A stretch of DNA of 64,000 nt, from NCBI RefSeq assembly GCF_036324505.1, contig NC_086352.1:29592312-29656311 (forward strand), given 5' to 3'. Below the pieces are notes generated by a model. That model was not told where the DNA came from. It was given only the letters and a program-made list of their open reading frames with translations, and ran no database searches. The first letter of the stretch is position 1, and every line of letters begins with the position of its first letter. The stretch is from Eleginops maclovinus. Taxonomy: Eukaryota > Chordata > Actinopteri > Perciformes > Eleginopidae. Made by a program: the position numbers and the translations under genes. This document shows positions 9,945-19,563 of this stretch, piece by piece.

Positions 9945-12776
9945 AGTAGCCCATTGATGTTGGAAAAATAAAAACAAATTGTATTCAATTAATTTGTTGT
10001 GTGTTGAATGATGGGGAGTGGTGAGGGGGATTGGTAGAACTAAAAAAACTGAGTTGGTAGAACTCCTGGAATCTATATGTAAAACTCATAAAACTGTGTT
10101 GGTAGAACTCAGAGCTTAAAGGTGAAACTCAAAAAACTGAGTTGGTAGAACTCGGAGCTTAAAGGTGAAACTCAAAAAACTGAGTTGGTAGAACTCAGAG
10201 CTTAAAGGTGAAACTCAAAAAACTGTGTTGGTAGAACTCAGAGCTTAAAGGTGAAACTCAAAAAACTGTGTTGGTAGAACTCAGAGCATAAAGGTGAAAC
10301 TCAAAAAACTGTGTTGGTAGAACTCAATATTAACATGTGAAACTCAAAAGCCTTTGTTTGTAGAACTCAAAATTTCTATGCAACACTCCAAAAACTTGAG
10401 TTGGCAGAACTTAAAAATGTTTGTACACTCAACCACAGTGAATTTAAGTTAAGAAAACTCAAAAAACCAAATGCATCACGTTGCCTAGAAAATCTGTGTT
10501 CTGTCAACCGTTTTTTTTTTTACAGTGAAGCCGTACCAAGTGCTGAGGTGTGACATCAGTCAGTAGCTCTCGCTTGATGAATCGCCTCAGCAAATTCTAC
10601 AAAACAGGGAAAACATATCCGAGAATGAAAATGTCTTTGGGACACAGTAGCATCATTGTCACAATACACTTGAGCTATTTGAAATTGATTATATAGATGT
10701 AGTCTGTGGTCACATATTGGCCCAAATCAACCAGCAGTAGTCTTATTGTAATGAAAAGAGATGATGTTAAATAAAAAGACATATATTCACACAGATTCAC
10801 TTAAAAGATTCAGCTTACCTTCAGTAATTCAGCCAAGTCATTGGCAAAGAATGGAAGCACAGGTTCATCCGTTTGATACTTTGTCAAGAAGGGTGTCACA
10901 CTTCGTGAAACTGCCATGAAAAAATGCAGCTTTGCCAAAATAAGAGGGTCTTTGGTTGCCACCTCGATGGTGTCATAAGAAGACGTTCCAGGGTTTGGGA
11001 GCTTCTTGGTTGTAACAGCATCAACATATTTCTTCATGTCAGGCCAGATCTCAATGGCTCTCTGCACTACTGGGAGGTTCTCGATCCAGCGGTGACCACA
11101 GAAAGGCAAAGCAAAGGTTTTGGACTTTGTAAGATTGCAAAAATCCTCCCTTCTTGCTGGCACATTGTGAAAAATAGTATGAAGAGCTCTTAAGAACTTC
11201 TCCATATGCCACTCAGTGAATCCACATTTGACAGCATTATGTAGAGTGTGTAGCCCACAACTTCCCACTACATCCAACTGGGCACCCCCAAAATGCTCAG
11301 CATGCTCCGTCTGCAGCATCTCAAGAAAACGCCAATTGACGTTGGGTCCGTCCATGGACAAAGAGACCATCCTCCTCAAATCAAGGTCACGTAAACACTC
11401 CTACAAGAAATATCAGAAACAAAATTCAATACCTTTGCAGTATTCTGTCATACAATATAAAAGTGCTCTATAACCATTTGTATCATGCTTTGGGTAGGGG
11501 AATGTTGGATTGAACAAGTTGCTGATATAACAGTTTACACTATATACATTTTCATATGAAAGGGCAACAGATTTTTTTATTTGTTTTACATTTTGTCAGT
11601 CTTAACAGTAATAGACTACATATTACTGTGTAAGATTATAGAAGGCCTATTCATTATTCCACAGTACTGCTATTCCTGCAGTTTGTTGCCAGACTGTGTG
11701 AAAAGTTACTAACAAAACTATACTAGACAAATTGCTAATAACTTGTTCAGCTCAGTTGTTTTAAGAATCGCAATTCTTATCTAGGTAATGCACGGTAAGC
11801 AACTAAGAAAACGTGATGACTCAATATTGACAAAAACGATTTCCTCTAGATGGCAGTAGCGCATTAGCGCGGGCTCTGAAGTTAGCATGGGAATAATTGT
11901 ACAGCCCTGTTTACCATTTCATAAAGTAGCCTAGCTTATCTCTTGTGCAGAGCCTCACTGTAGCACGGATATGCTCTGCCTATATGGACTTTAATTTCAA
12001 AACATCCCTGTTTTACCTTTAGGTTACATATTGAATTATCTTTTATTAAGTATTCTTCAGAAATGTTATCTGTAGCAACTTACCTTGAAATTACTGAGAG
12101 GGTCCACCGCCTTTGCATGGCCCATGAACTGCGAGCCAAAATATCGTGATCGAACACGGTCACCGTCCCAGTAGCGGAGATGGATGTCAAGCTGTTTGGT
12201 TTTTGTGCTTTTGTTGAGGCTTTCGTCCAACATTGGCACAAAACCAACAGCCTGGTTTACCTGCTCGGTGAGCTCCTTACTGATAAAAGGGACGAGACCG
12301 AACTTCGTAAGATACGCTGTCTTGTTGCTCCCGCATGAAAATGTTGCCGCGATTTGAGAGTCAGGGAACATGCATTTGAATACATCGGTGATGCCCTCAT
12401 TGGAGGAGTAGGAGTGGTGTTCGTATACTGTCCTAAGAGTCCATATTACCTCTGCCTGCAGAGTTGGTGTTGACCCGCACAGTAACCCTGACAGTGGTAC
12501 CTGCTGCAGTGGTGTAGCGCTAGCCACGGAGGTAGACTGCACTGAAGGTGGCACACAGAAAGTTGCTATCGGTGCCTGGCTCGAACGCACTTCAACCAAT
12601 TTTGTGTGCTTAGCACTCTTCATATGGGAGTTCAAGGCTATATGCCCCATGGTCCCAAGTTTGAAGGTTTTTCTGCATAAAGTACACTGTGCCTCCCACA
12701 CATTCCCTGGCACAGGCTGAACCCAGTTATACTTAGGGTCGTGTACCCACGACGGATTGAACCGACATTTGCCCAT
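5464..12776 (-). CDS. hAT transposase, five exons, about 778 aa, one exon split by a transposon
   Basis: The enzyme would excise and integrate hAT DNA. Exons on the minus strand are 12,776-12,084, 11,400-10,819, 10,596-10,528 joined to 7,080-7,006 across the nested element, 6,856-6,604 and 6,128-5,464. All introns have GT donors and AG acceptors, and the phases agree (0, 0, 0, 1). Exon 1 has a BED-like finger (C31, C34, H51, H57) followed by a stretch with the acidic MLDES motif. Exon 2 has SMDGPNVNW, and exon 5 the hAT dimerisation motif ATVERGFS followed by a long charged coiled coil. No stop or frameshift was found in any exon, so the gene looks complete apart from the nested insertion. 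The start is the ATG at 12,776; upstream codons in that frame lack an ATG. Confidence 0.8.
6604..6856 (-). CDS. hAT-1 transposase exon 4
   Basis: It has acceptor CCTTAG and donor GTACAT; 253 bases ending in phase 1. It encodes a helical region (ELQQRSKSSEELS onwards) between the catalytic core and the dimerisation domain. No family motif is obvious within it. Confidence 0.7.
7006..7080 (-). CDS. hAT-1 transposase exon 3, 3' part
   Basis: This is the rest of exon 3, ending at a GTATTC donor. Keeping one AA copy, exon 3 totals 144 bases, or 48 codons, in frame. That in-frame fit is the evidence that the nested element was inserted with a 2-bp duplication. Confidence 0.7.
7637..8480 (+). repeat. 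Direct duplication of about 300-450 bp inside the CACTG element
   Basis: Sequence from about 7,650 (TTGCTAAAATATTCAACTTA) recurs from about 8,178 with small differences. Shared blocks include the runs around GGACCGCGTGTGTTGCAGAA, CAAGCAGTAGTAGCTAG and GGGTAACCTACATACAGGGC. The first copy contains a MITE (7,875-8,052) that is almost wholly missing from the second. Confidence 0.85.
7875..8052. mobile_element. Small inverted-repeat MITE
   Basis: About 35 bp at 7,882 (TTCGTAAATTGTCACTCCG onwards) is inverted at about 8,008-8,043 with few mismatches. The outer bases read CAGGGC and TGGGTG. No coding capacity. It resembles a hAT-type MITE by its CAGGG-like end; the target duplication is not clear. 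Confidence 0.65.
8545..9781 (+). CDS. SAMD3-like C-terminal domain protein, spliced, transposon-borne
   Basis: The exons are 8,545-8,582, 8,833-8,991, 9,173-9,268 and 9,470-9,781. All have AG acceptors and GT donors, and all join in phase 0 after an initial split codon. They encode about 187 residues: ERWPALFF, then a helical segment with LDKYTSRLIKLYRA, RRTTALRGLPIFV, and finally FGLMYAMD and YPEKMRYTFEAIQ before the TGA. This order matches my memory of the C-terminal part of the SAMD3-like (sterile alpha motif domain-containing protein 3-like) proteins that are very numerous in teleost annotations; their biochemical role is unknown. No upstream in-frame ATG is visible, so the 5' end is missing or lies in an exon I cannot identify. 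A promoter-like exon near 7,320-7,445 ends in a GT donor. Confidence 0.65.
9881..9943. repeat. (CA)n microsatellite
   Basis: About 31 CA units in the 3' UTR of the SAMD3-like exon. Confidence 0.95.
9967..9972 (+). terminator. Polyadenylation signal of the SAMD3-like transcript
   Basis: AATAAA lies 186 bases after the stop codon, beyond a (CA)n array. Confidence 0.6.
10040..10400 (+). repeat. Subterminal tandem repeat, about 43-bp units
   Basis: Seven or eight units carry GAACTCAGAGCTTAAAGGTG and AAACTCAAAAAACTGAG, each with the short palindrome GAGTTGGTAGAACTC. The units decay toward the right terminus. Subterminal repeats of this kind are usual transposase-binding arrays in EnSpm-type elements. 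Confidence 0.8.
10528..10596 (-). CDS. hAT-1 transposase exon 3, 5' part
   Basis: It follows a TTTGTAG acceptor and encodes 23 codons (NLLRRFIKRELL onwards) up to the AA dinucleotide where the CACTG element inserted. The remainder of the exon lies 3.4 kb away at 7,006-7,080. Confidence 0.7.
10819..11400 (-). CDS. hAT-1 transposase exon 2 (RNase H-like core)
   Basis: It is 194 codons, with acceptor TTGTAG and donor GTAAGC, phase 0 on both sides. SMDGPNVNWRFLE and CGLHTLHNAV resemble the second acidic region and the following helix of hAT enzymes. It continues exon 1 without a frame break. Confidence 0.78.
12084..12776 (-). CDS. hAT-1 transposase exon 1 (BED-like finger)
   Basis: It is 231 codons from ATG to a GTAAGT donor, ending in phase 0. 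The CTLCRKTF...HMKSAKH finger is typical of hAT N-termini and would bind terminal DNA. The later MLDES stretch is the likely first acidic catalytic region of the RNase H-like fold. Confidence 0.8.
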
Positions 12777-13176
12777 CTCTAGCAAATAGAGTAGCCTACT
12801 TTAATGTCAACACATTTTTTTCGGATTTCACTTCGCGCGAACTCAAAGACTGTACCAAAGAGAACACAATGCAATGCAGAGGGGGGTGTCAGCGTCTCAA
12901 TCAGTTTACAATGAATCGGTACAGGTTGCCTGATATTTAGGATGTAACCTACTAAAATGCAACGTTTGGGTGTTCTAAGATTCGCTGTAACAACGAACAA
13001 AAAAATACATGTTGTGGCGCCGTATCAAATAAGGAGGTGGATGAAAATGAAGACTTTTTGAACAAAATTTAAGACCTGTGAACAAAATTCAATACCTTTT
13101 CAAGGCCTTAATTTACGAATACTAAATTTAAGACTTTTTCACGTTTTTAAGACCTCGCGGGTACCCTGGAGAAGAA

Positions 13177-16100
13177 CAAGGTTGGCCAGATGCAGGCTCT
13201 CTTTGGGACTCAAGCATTAGCGAATTCGGAACTGTCCCCTCTATCTTAAAGGTTGCCTCAGTGCATTCAAATAGGTCTTCTGTGAAACATCAAGAAGCTG
13301 CCGCTGACGCTGCTGCAAGCCAAGCTGTTCTGGAAGTGTTGCAAGAACAAGAAAGAGAACAGTTGGAAATACAGCGCCTGGAGGAAGAGGTTAAAAGGAA
13401 GATTGCTGCTCAAGAGGCCGCAGCTCTAAAGCGTCGCTTAGAACAAGAAGCAGAAGAGGTGAAGCGAAGAATAAAGAAAGAAGAAGAGGATGCTGAAATG
13501 AAAGCTAAGCTGGAAGAAGAGCATATGGCTATACAAAGAACTCTTGAGGAAAGACGGAGAAGAATAAAGCAGTTGGAGGCCATGAAGGAGCTCAGTGCAG
13601 CGCAAGCAAGAATGCAAGTGTACAATCAAGAGCCAAAAGACATCCTAGGCCATCGGTTGGTTGCAGATAACCAGCCACGGAGCCCCCCAAGACACCTGCC
13701 CCTGCCTGTGTTTCCTGCCCCTCAAGCCGTCACTTCCTCCACGAGTGAAAGCACACAAGAGCTTGTCAAGATCCTGGCAGATGCTTTAAGTGCCAACAGA
13801 ATACCAGTTCCTGAACCATCAGTATTCAGTGGCCATCCATTGATATACAGTGACTGGAAGCTTTCTTTCCAAACTTTGATAGACCAGAAGAATATTAATG
13901 AGAAAGAGAAGATATACTACCTCCGTAGATATGTAAGTGGACAAGCCAAGAGTGCACTAGATGGGTACTTCCTACTTGGGACTGAATCTGCCTATGTGTC
14001 TGCATGGAAGCTTTTGGAGGAAAGATATGGAGACCCATTTACAGTTGCAAAGGTATACAGAGACAAACTCCAAGCATGGCCCAGGATCGGCACAAAAGAG
14101 AGCTTTGAGCTCAGAGAGTTTGTTGATTTTCTCAGAAGTTGCGAGGCTGCCATGGTCCACATCAAAGCATTGGAGATTCTAAATGACTGCAATGAAAACA
14201 GAAAAATACTGTCAAAATTACCAGACTGGTTAACTGCAAGATGGAATCGGAAGGTCATAGAAGTGGACGAGAAAAGCAGCAAGTTCCCCTCCTTTAGTCA
14301 GTTTGTTGAATTTCTGATAAGAGAAGCGAAAATTGCGTGCAACCCGGTTACATCATTGCACTCACTGAAACAAGGTGAAATTGAAAAGCCAAAACAACAA
14401 AGATATCAAAGTATTACAGCAAAGACACTGACTACAAGCTCCAATGAAGAGACTGTGCAAACCTGCACTTTCTGTGAGAAGATTGGGCACACTTTGCTCA
14501 AATGCAGGAAGTTTGTGGAAAAAGCAATCTCAGACAGAGTCAAGTTTGTCCAAGCTGAAAAGCTGTGCTTCGGTTGCCTTAAGCCCGGTCACCTCTCAAA
14601 GAGTTGCAACAAAAGGAGCATTTGCGACACATGCAACAAGCGCCATCCTACTTGTCTGCATGAGGAAAGAGACAGAGCACCACAAGTCAAGCAAAGCTTA
14701 AGGCAAGACAGGTCAACTACACATCAGGAAAGGAGTAGGGAAAGGCCCCAAGCCACACAACATGAAACAGTGGCAGTAGCTACATCAAATAGAGTAATCC
14801 TTGATGAAACTAACAAACAAACGTCTGCAATAATTCCAGTCTGGCTGTCATCTGCAGCTCAACCAGCACAAGAAGTACTTACATATGCTCTTTTGGATTC
14901 ACAAAGTGACACAACCTTTGTTCTCAGTGAAGTAGCTAATGCTTTGGAGGCCGACAAAGAGCAAGTCAAGTTAAAACTTTCTACAATGACTTCAAGAACA
15001 ACACTGGTAAGCTCTCAGAGAGTAAACAACCTTCAAGTCCGTGGCTTTTACTCCAACAAGAAGATCTATTTACCACCAACCTACACACGTGACTTCATTC
15101 CCGCCAACAGAACTCACATTCCAACAGCTAAAACTGCCAAAGCTTGGTCCCATCTAGAACACCTCCAAGATGATGTGGCACCTTTACAAGACTGTGAAGT
15201 AGGTCTGCTCATTGGGTACAACTGCTCACAAGCCTTACTCCCACGAGAAGTTGTTTCTGGCAAAGAAAATGAGCCTTATGCACAGCGCACAGACCTTGGG
15301 TGGAGCATTGTCGGCCATGGGAAAGCCTCTGTAGATTATGGAGATGCCATCGGAATCAGCCATCGCATAGTAGTGAGGCAAGTGACACCAGGAGTTAACC
15401 CCTCCGTCAGTCTGAAAACAGAAGTACACTATGTGAATAGAACCAAAGTCAAAGAAGTCACCCCCTCAGACATCCTAAAGGTCCTCGAGTCAGACTTCTC
15501 AGAAAGAGCTGGAGAAGAGGATCCTGTGTCTCAAGACGATCTCAAGTTCCTGTCAACGATAAGAGAAAACATTACACAAAAGGAGGATGGACACTACGAA
15601 ATGCCATTACCGTTCAAACAAGAAAGACCGAAACTACCGAACAACAAGATATGTGCAACACATCGTCTAAATTGTCTTCAAAAGAGACTAATGAAGAATG
15701 AAGCTTACTGCAACGATTACGTGAACTTCATGAACGACATCATTTCACGTGGCGATGCAGAGAAAGTGCCTGAGGAGGAAATTGACAACACCCCGGCTTG
15801 GTATATTCCACACCATGGAGTTTATCATCCGCAAAAACCAGGGAAAATTTGTGTTGTATTTGATTGTTCTGCCAAATTTCAAGAAACTTCTCTTAACGAT
15901 CATCTACTCACCGGACCTGACCTGACAAACATGTTAGTGGGTGTCCTGTGTAGATTCCGAAAAGGCTCGATCGCAGTGATGTGTGACATCGAAAGGATGT
16001 TTCATCAGTTTCATGTGAAAATGGAAGACCAGGATTACTTAAGATTCCTATGGTGGGAGCATGGCAATCTGGAAACCACACCCTCAACCTACAGAATGAA

Positions 16101-17711
16101 AGTCCACCTGTTTGGAGCGGCTTCGTCTCCTGGCTGCGCCAACTTTGGCCTGAAACATCTGGCAGCACAAGGGCAAGGTCAGTTTAGTGAAGACACGATC
16201 CGCTTCATACAAAGAAATTTCTATGTAGATGATGGTCTAGCAAGTGTTCACACTGAGAAGGAAGCCATTCAGCTTGTAAAGGAATCAAGAGAACTTTGCT
16301 CCACTGGCAAGCTAAGACTCCACAAGTTTGTCTCCAATAACGACAATGTGATGGCATCCATCCCAGAAGAAGAACGTGCCACAATTAAAGAGCAAGACAT
16401 GGCCTTGAGCTTACCTCACATGGAGAGAGTGCTTGGAGTTGAATGGTGCATTACTTCTGACTCATTCAGATTCAGAGTTCAAGTTAAGTCCAATCCACTC
16501 ACCAGAACAGGTGTGCTCTCTACAGTAGCCTCTGTGTATGATCCGTTGGGATTCATGGCACCTTTTGTCCTTCTCGGAAAACAAATTCTCCAACAAATGT
16601 GCAGAGAAAAGATTGGCTGGGATGATGAAATTCCTGAAACCCTGAAGCCCCAGTGGCAGTCCTGGATCAGAGATCTACCCAATCTAGCTGAGATGGAAGT
16701 CAAAAGATACTACTTACCTTCAAGTTTTGGCAACATTAAGGGTCATGAACTTCATCACTTTTCCGATGCAAGCTCCTCCGGATATGGTGAATGTACTTAC
16801 CTGCGAGTCATCAATGAGTCCAACGAAGTCCACTGCTCTCTAATAATGGGAAAATCCAGAGTCTCACCAACCAAAGTGACAACAATTCCAAGATTGGAGC
16901 TCACTGCAGCAGTAGTTGCAGTTCGCACCAGTGACATGCTCCGCAATGAATTGGAAATTCAAGACCTGCAAGAATACTTTTGGACGGACTCCACAGTCGT
17001 CCTCGGCTACATAAACAACGATGCGAGAAGATTTCAAGTGTTTGTAGCCAACCGCATACAAAGAATAAAGTCAAGTACAAAGCCTGAACAATGGTTCCAC
17101 GTTGCATCCGAGGATAATCCAGCCGACCATGCGTCCCGAGGATTAACTGCAGAGCAACTCAAGTCTTCCAACTGGTTCTCTGGACCGAAGTTTCTTTGGC
17201 AAAAGGACCTACCTGACAGAGCATGCAAGGTGGGAGAAGTTACGAAAGATGATCCTGAGCTCCGCAAGGCTCTTGTATTGAGCACTAAGGCAAGGGAGAA
17301 CAGATCATTGTTGGACCGCCTCGAGAAGTTTTCTGACTGGACAAGGGTAGTTCAAGCAGTTGCCAGATTGAAACGACGAGTTAAAGAACACAGAGCTGAC
17401 AAACAAAGAACCAGTGGAAGTACAAGCTTAGAGGAAAGGAAAGAAGCGGAAATTGCTATCATTAGGTTAGTTCAAGAAGAAGCGTTCCCAGATGAGATGA
17501 AGAGCTTGAAAGTAAAGAAAGTGATCCGTAAGACAAAGCACAACAAGCTGCACAAGTTATGTCCATTTTTGGATGAGGAAGGGATCCTAAGAGTGGGAGG
17601 ACGTTTAAGTGAAGCCACGTTACACCCATATGTGAAGCATCCAGCAATACTTCTGAAAAACAGTCACATATCAGACTTACTTATCAAGCACTTCCACGAA
17701 AGAGTTTCCCA
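13177..17711 (+). pseudogene. BEL gag-pol, main part, lacking integrase
   Basis: The frame is open upstream of the first ATG-like codon and continues from 4,741. Order: long charged coiled coil (13,290-13,620); gag core with PEPSVFSGHP and YRDKLQAWPR; zinc knuckles CTFCEKIGHTLLKC (about 14,464) and CFGCLKPGHLSKSC (about 14,568); A17-type protease ALLDSQSDTTF (about 14,886); reverse transcriptase from about 15,780 with CDIERMFHQF and the catalytic YVDD near 16,225; RNase H with FSDASSSGYG, PRLELTA and FWTDST; then VGGRLSEA and LLIKHFHERVSH, where the integrase zinc-binding domain should start. About 1,511 codons without a stop. It is cut at 17,711, and the following frame to 18,012 is antisense LINE sequence. 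It lacks integrase and 3' LTR, so it cannot be autonomous. Confidence 0.9.
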
Positions 17712-17737
17712 TATTTTCCTCCTGTGTTTCGCAGACT

Positions 17738-18802
17738 TCACCTGTCTCTACCATTTTTTCGATTATCTACATTTTTTCTTGTGTTTTTTTCACCATTTTT
17801 ATTATTATTTTTTTCTTTTTCTCCCCCCACCTGATTTTCTTCACCTCTACACAAAACCACAACCTCCCTTTCGTGAACATCCTTACCATCACCCACACCC
17901 TGTGCAACACCCCCGCATGCCCCGTTGGACACAGAACAGCCGGCTGCCTGTGTCCAACAGCCCCCCACCACCACCGGAAGGGAGCCCCCCACCACCACAG
18001 CGGCCGCATTAACGGCCACCGTCGCTGGAGACACCCCTCCCTCAGCAGCAGCCGCCGCATCCGGAGGGGAGCCCCACACCACCACAGCGGCCGCACCAGC
18101 GGACACCGCCGCTGGAGACACCTCACCCTCAGCAGCAGCAGCCGCCCGCTGCTGCTCCACTACAACCGGCACGGCCACAGCCGGCCCCGGCGCGGAGGCA
18201 GAAGTGACATCCGGACCAGGCGGAGTCGAGTCCCCGCGCCCCGGACAGGCACTCACGGTGTGCCCCTCTTCCCCGCAACCAAAACACTTCATAACTGACG
18301 AGGTTGCAAAAATCACGTAGTCATAATCATCTACTTTAACGTGAAAACGGAGGTTGAGCTCCGCGTTCCGATTGTTAAGTATCATATAGACCTGTCTGCG
18401 ATGAGACACCACGTGCTTCAGTAACTGAGACTTACACCCAGACAGCATCTTCTTCACCGGAGAAACAAGTTTCCCGTGTCTGGATAGCTCTCTACTGAGG
18501 AACTCATCAGTTATGAAGGGAGGGACGTTGGACAGAACCACTTTGGTTGCAGGGAGCGTCAGCGGCTGCACCCGCACAAACATTTCACTCACCGTGATGC
18601 CTGTCTCGATAACGCGGTTCACTTTCTCCACCTGGTCCAGAAAGATCACGACTGCACTGTTCATCCGCGCCAGGGACTTAATGCTGCTGTGTCCGACCTT
18701 CTCCCCCACAGCCAGCCCGATATCCTCCACAGTGCATGGGAAGCCGGCCGATATTTTAATGCCATGCTTCCGCGTGAGTCTGGGAAAGTCTCCATTTACC
18801 AT
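17738..18802 (-). CDS. LINE ORF1, RNA-binding gag-like protein, 354 aa
   Basis: It binds the element RNA to form the retrotransposition particle. The start is the ATG at 18,802, and it reads without break to TGA at 17,738-17,740. Residues about 80-165 (VQPLTLPATKVVLSNVPPFI onwards) look like an RNA-recognition fold. A CCHC knuckle follows at C173, C176, H181 and C186 (CFGCGEEGHTVSAC). The rest is low-complexity Ala/Val/Gly/Pro repeats and then a Lys/Asn-rich basic tail. The layout matches ORF1 of Tx1-type L1 LINEs. hAT-2 is inserted 2 bp before its start codon. Confidence 0.85.
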   Translation of the reverse strand: MVNGDFPRLTRKHGIKISAGFPCTVEDIGLAVGEKVGHSSIKSLARMNSAVVIFLDQVEKVNRVIETGITVSEMFVRVQPLTLPATKVVLSNVPPFITDEFLSRELSRHGKLVSPVKKMLSGCKSQLLKHVVSHRRQVYMILNNRNAELNLRFHVKVDDYDYVIFATSSVMKCFGCGEEGHTVSACPGRGDSTPPGPDVTSASAPGPAVAVPVVVEQQRAAAAAEGEVSPAAVSAGAAAVVVWGSPPDAAAAAEGGVSPATVAVNAAAVVVGGSLPVVVGGCWTQAAGCSVSNGACGGVAQGVGDGKDVHEREVVVLCRGEENQVGGEKEKNNNKNGEKNTRKNVDNRKNGRDR

Positions 18803-19201
18803 GACGTCAGACTAGGGTGACCATTTCCATAACACCAAAAAGGAGGACATTATGCGGCATATCAATAAATTACTATGGTGTACATAGGACTCTGGTATAC
18901 TCTCATTTACAATACAATTTTGTGTGGTTTAAAGATGATGTTTGTGTAGCTGAATAGGAAAAAATATTAATGAAAAGTCAAAAAAGGTTTGTTCACAGTA
19001 TTTGTATTTATTCAATACATTGTGGTGTTCAAAAACTGACCACTGAGATGAATCTTTTAAAGTGCAGAGTGCCACAAAGCATAACATGTGTGGACTTGAA
19101 TGTAAAAAACAAATAACAGGTAACATACATAATAATACAAAAATGCTTTTTTGAAAACCATAAATAACCTTTTATGTAAACAACAAAGGAGATTGTAAAA
19201 A

Positions 19202-19315
<114 letters not shown>

Positions 19316-19563
19316 AGCAGTCCACCTGTATTTAGGCAAACTCCACATTCACCCTCTGTAGCAGCTCAGGAGACAACAGCACCTCTGACATCATGGCTTC
19401 CAAGCCCCCACTGCCCCTGGGCCTGTTTATATCCTGCAGGGACTGGTACAAATAACAACATAGCAAGAATACTGTTATCAACCTTCAAAAATCTGTATTG
19501 TTTTCAACCCAATAAATATAAATATTTCATGCAGCTAGTGTACTCAACAAAGTAGTTGATTGT

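Larger units (their letters stand above)
7083..10527 (+). mobile_element. CACTG-ended DNA transposon carrying a gene fragment
   Basis: The ends are CACTGTAAAAAAAGG and, inverted, CACTGTAAAAAAAAAA. The flanking dinucleotide AA is present on both sides, and retaining one copy restores the hAT-1 exon. CACTG termini with a 2-3-bp duplication match the EnSpm/CACTA superfamily. I find no transposase in the 3,445 bp, so this copy is probably non-autonomous. It contains 5' exonic sequence, a segmental duplication, four exons of a SAMD3-like gene with a polyadenylation signal, a (CA)n array and a block of 43-bp subterminal repeats. Confidence 0.75.
4742..13168 (-). mobile_element. hAT transposon 1, inserted in BEL gag
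   Basis: The ends are CAGGGTTCCC at 4,742 and its inverted counterpart, read CAGGGTACCC on the minus strand, at 13,168. Both ends share an AT-rich subterminal block with the recurring word TTTAAGACTTTTT. The flanking octamers AGGGAGAA and GAGAAGAA are similar (5 of 8) but not identical. Removing 4,742-13,176 rejoins the BEL gag frame exactly. Inside, on the minus strand, is a five-exon hAT transposase. A second transposon (7,083-10,527) is nested in exon 3. Confidence 0.88.
3175..17711 (+). mobile_element. BEL/Pao LTR retrotransposon, 3'-truncated, interrupted by a hAT
   Basis: This is a plus-strand BEL/Pao-class retroelement: 5' LTR and primer site, leader, then a single gag-pol frame. It covers gag with coiled coil, two zinc knuckles, an A17-type protease, reverse transcriptase, RNase H and the beginning of the integrase zinc-binding region. 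A hAT element occupies 4,742-13,168. The element stops at about 17,711, inside the N-terminal integrase domain, and no 3' LTR is visible. The sequence passes directly into antisense LINE ORF1. The left edge abuts LINE sequence just upstream of ORF2, so the BEL appears to have landed in the LINE's inter-ORF spacer and then lost its 3' third. Confidence 0.85.

Noticed and set aside
17711..18012. C-terminal 100 residues of the long BEL reading frame
   Set aside because: This is the reverse strand of LINE ORF1; BEL similarity stops in the integrase zinc-binding region.
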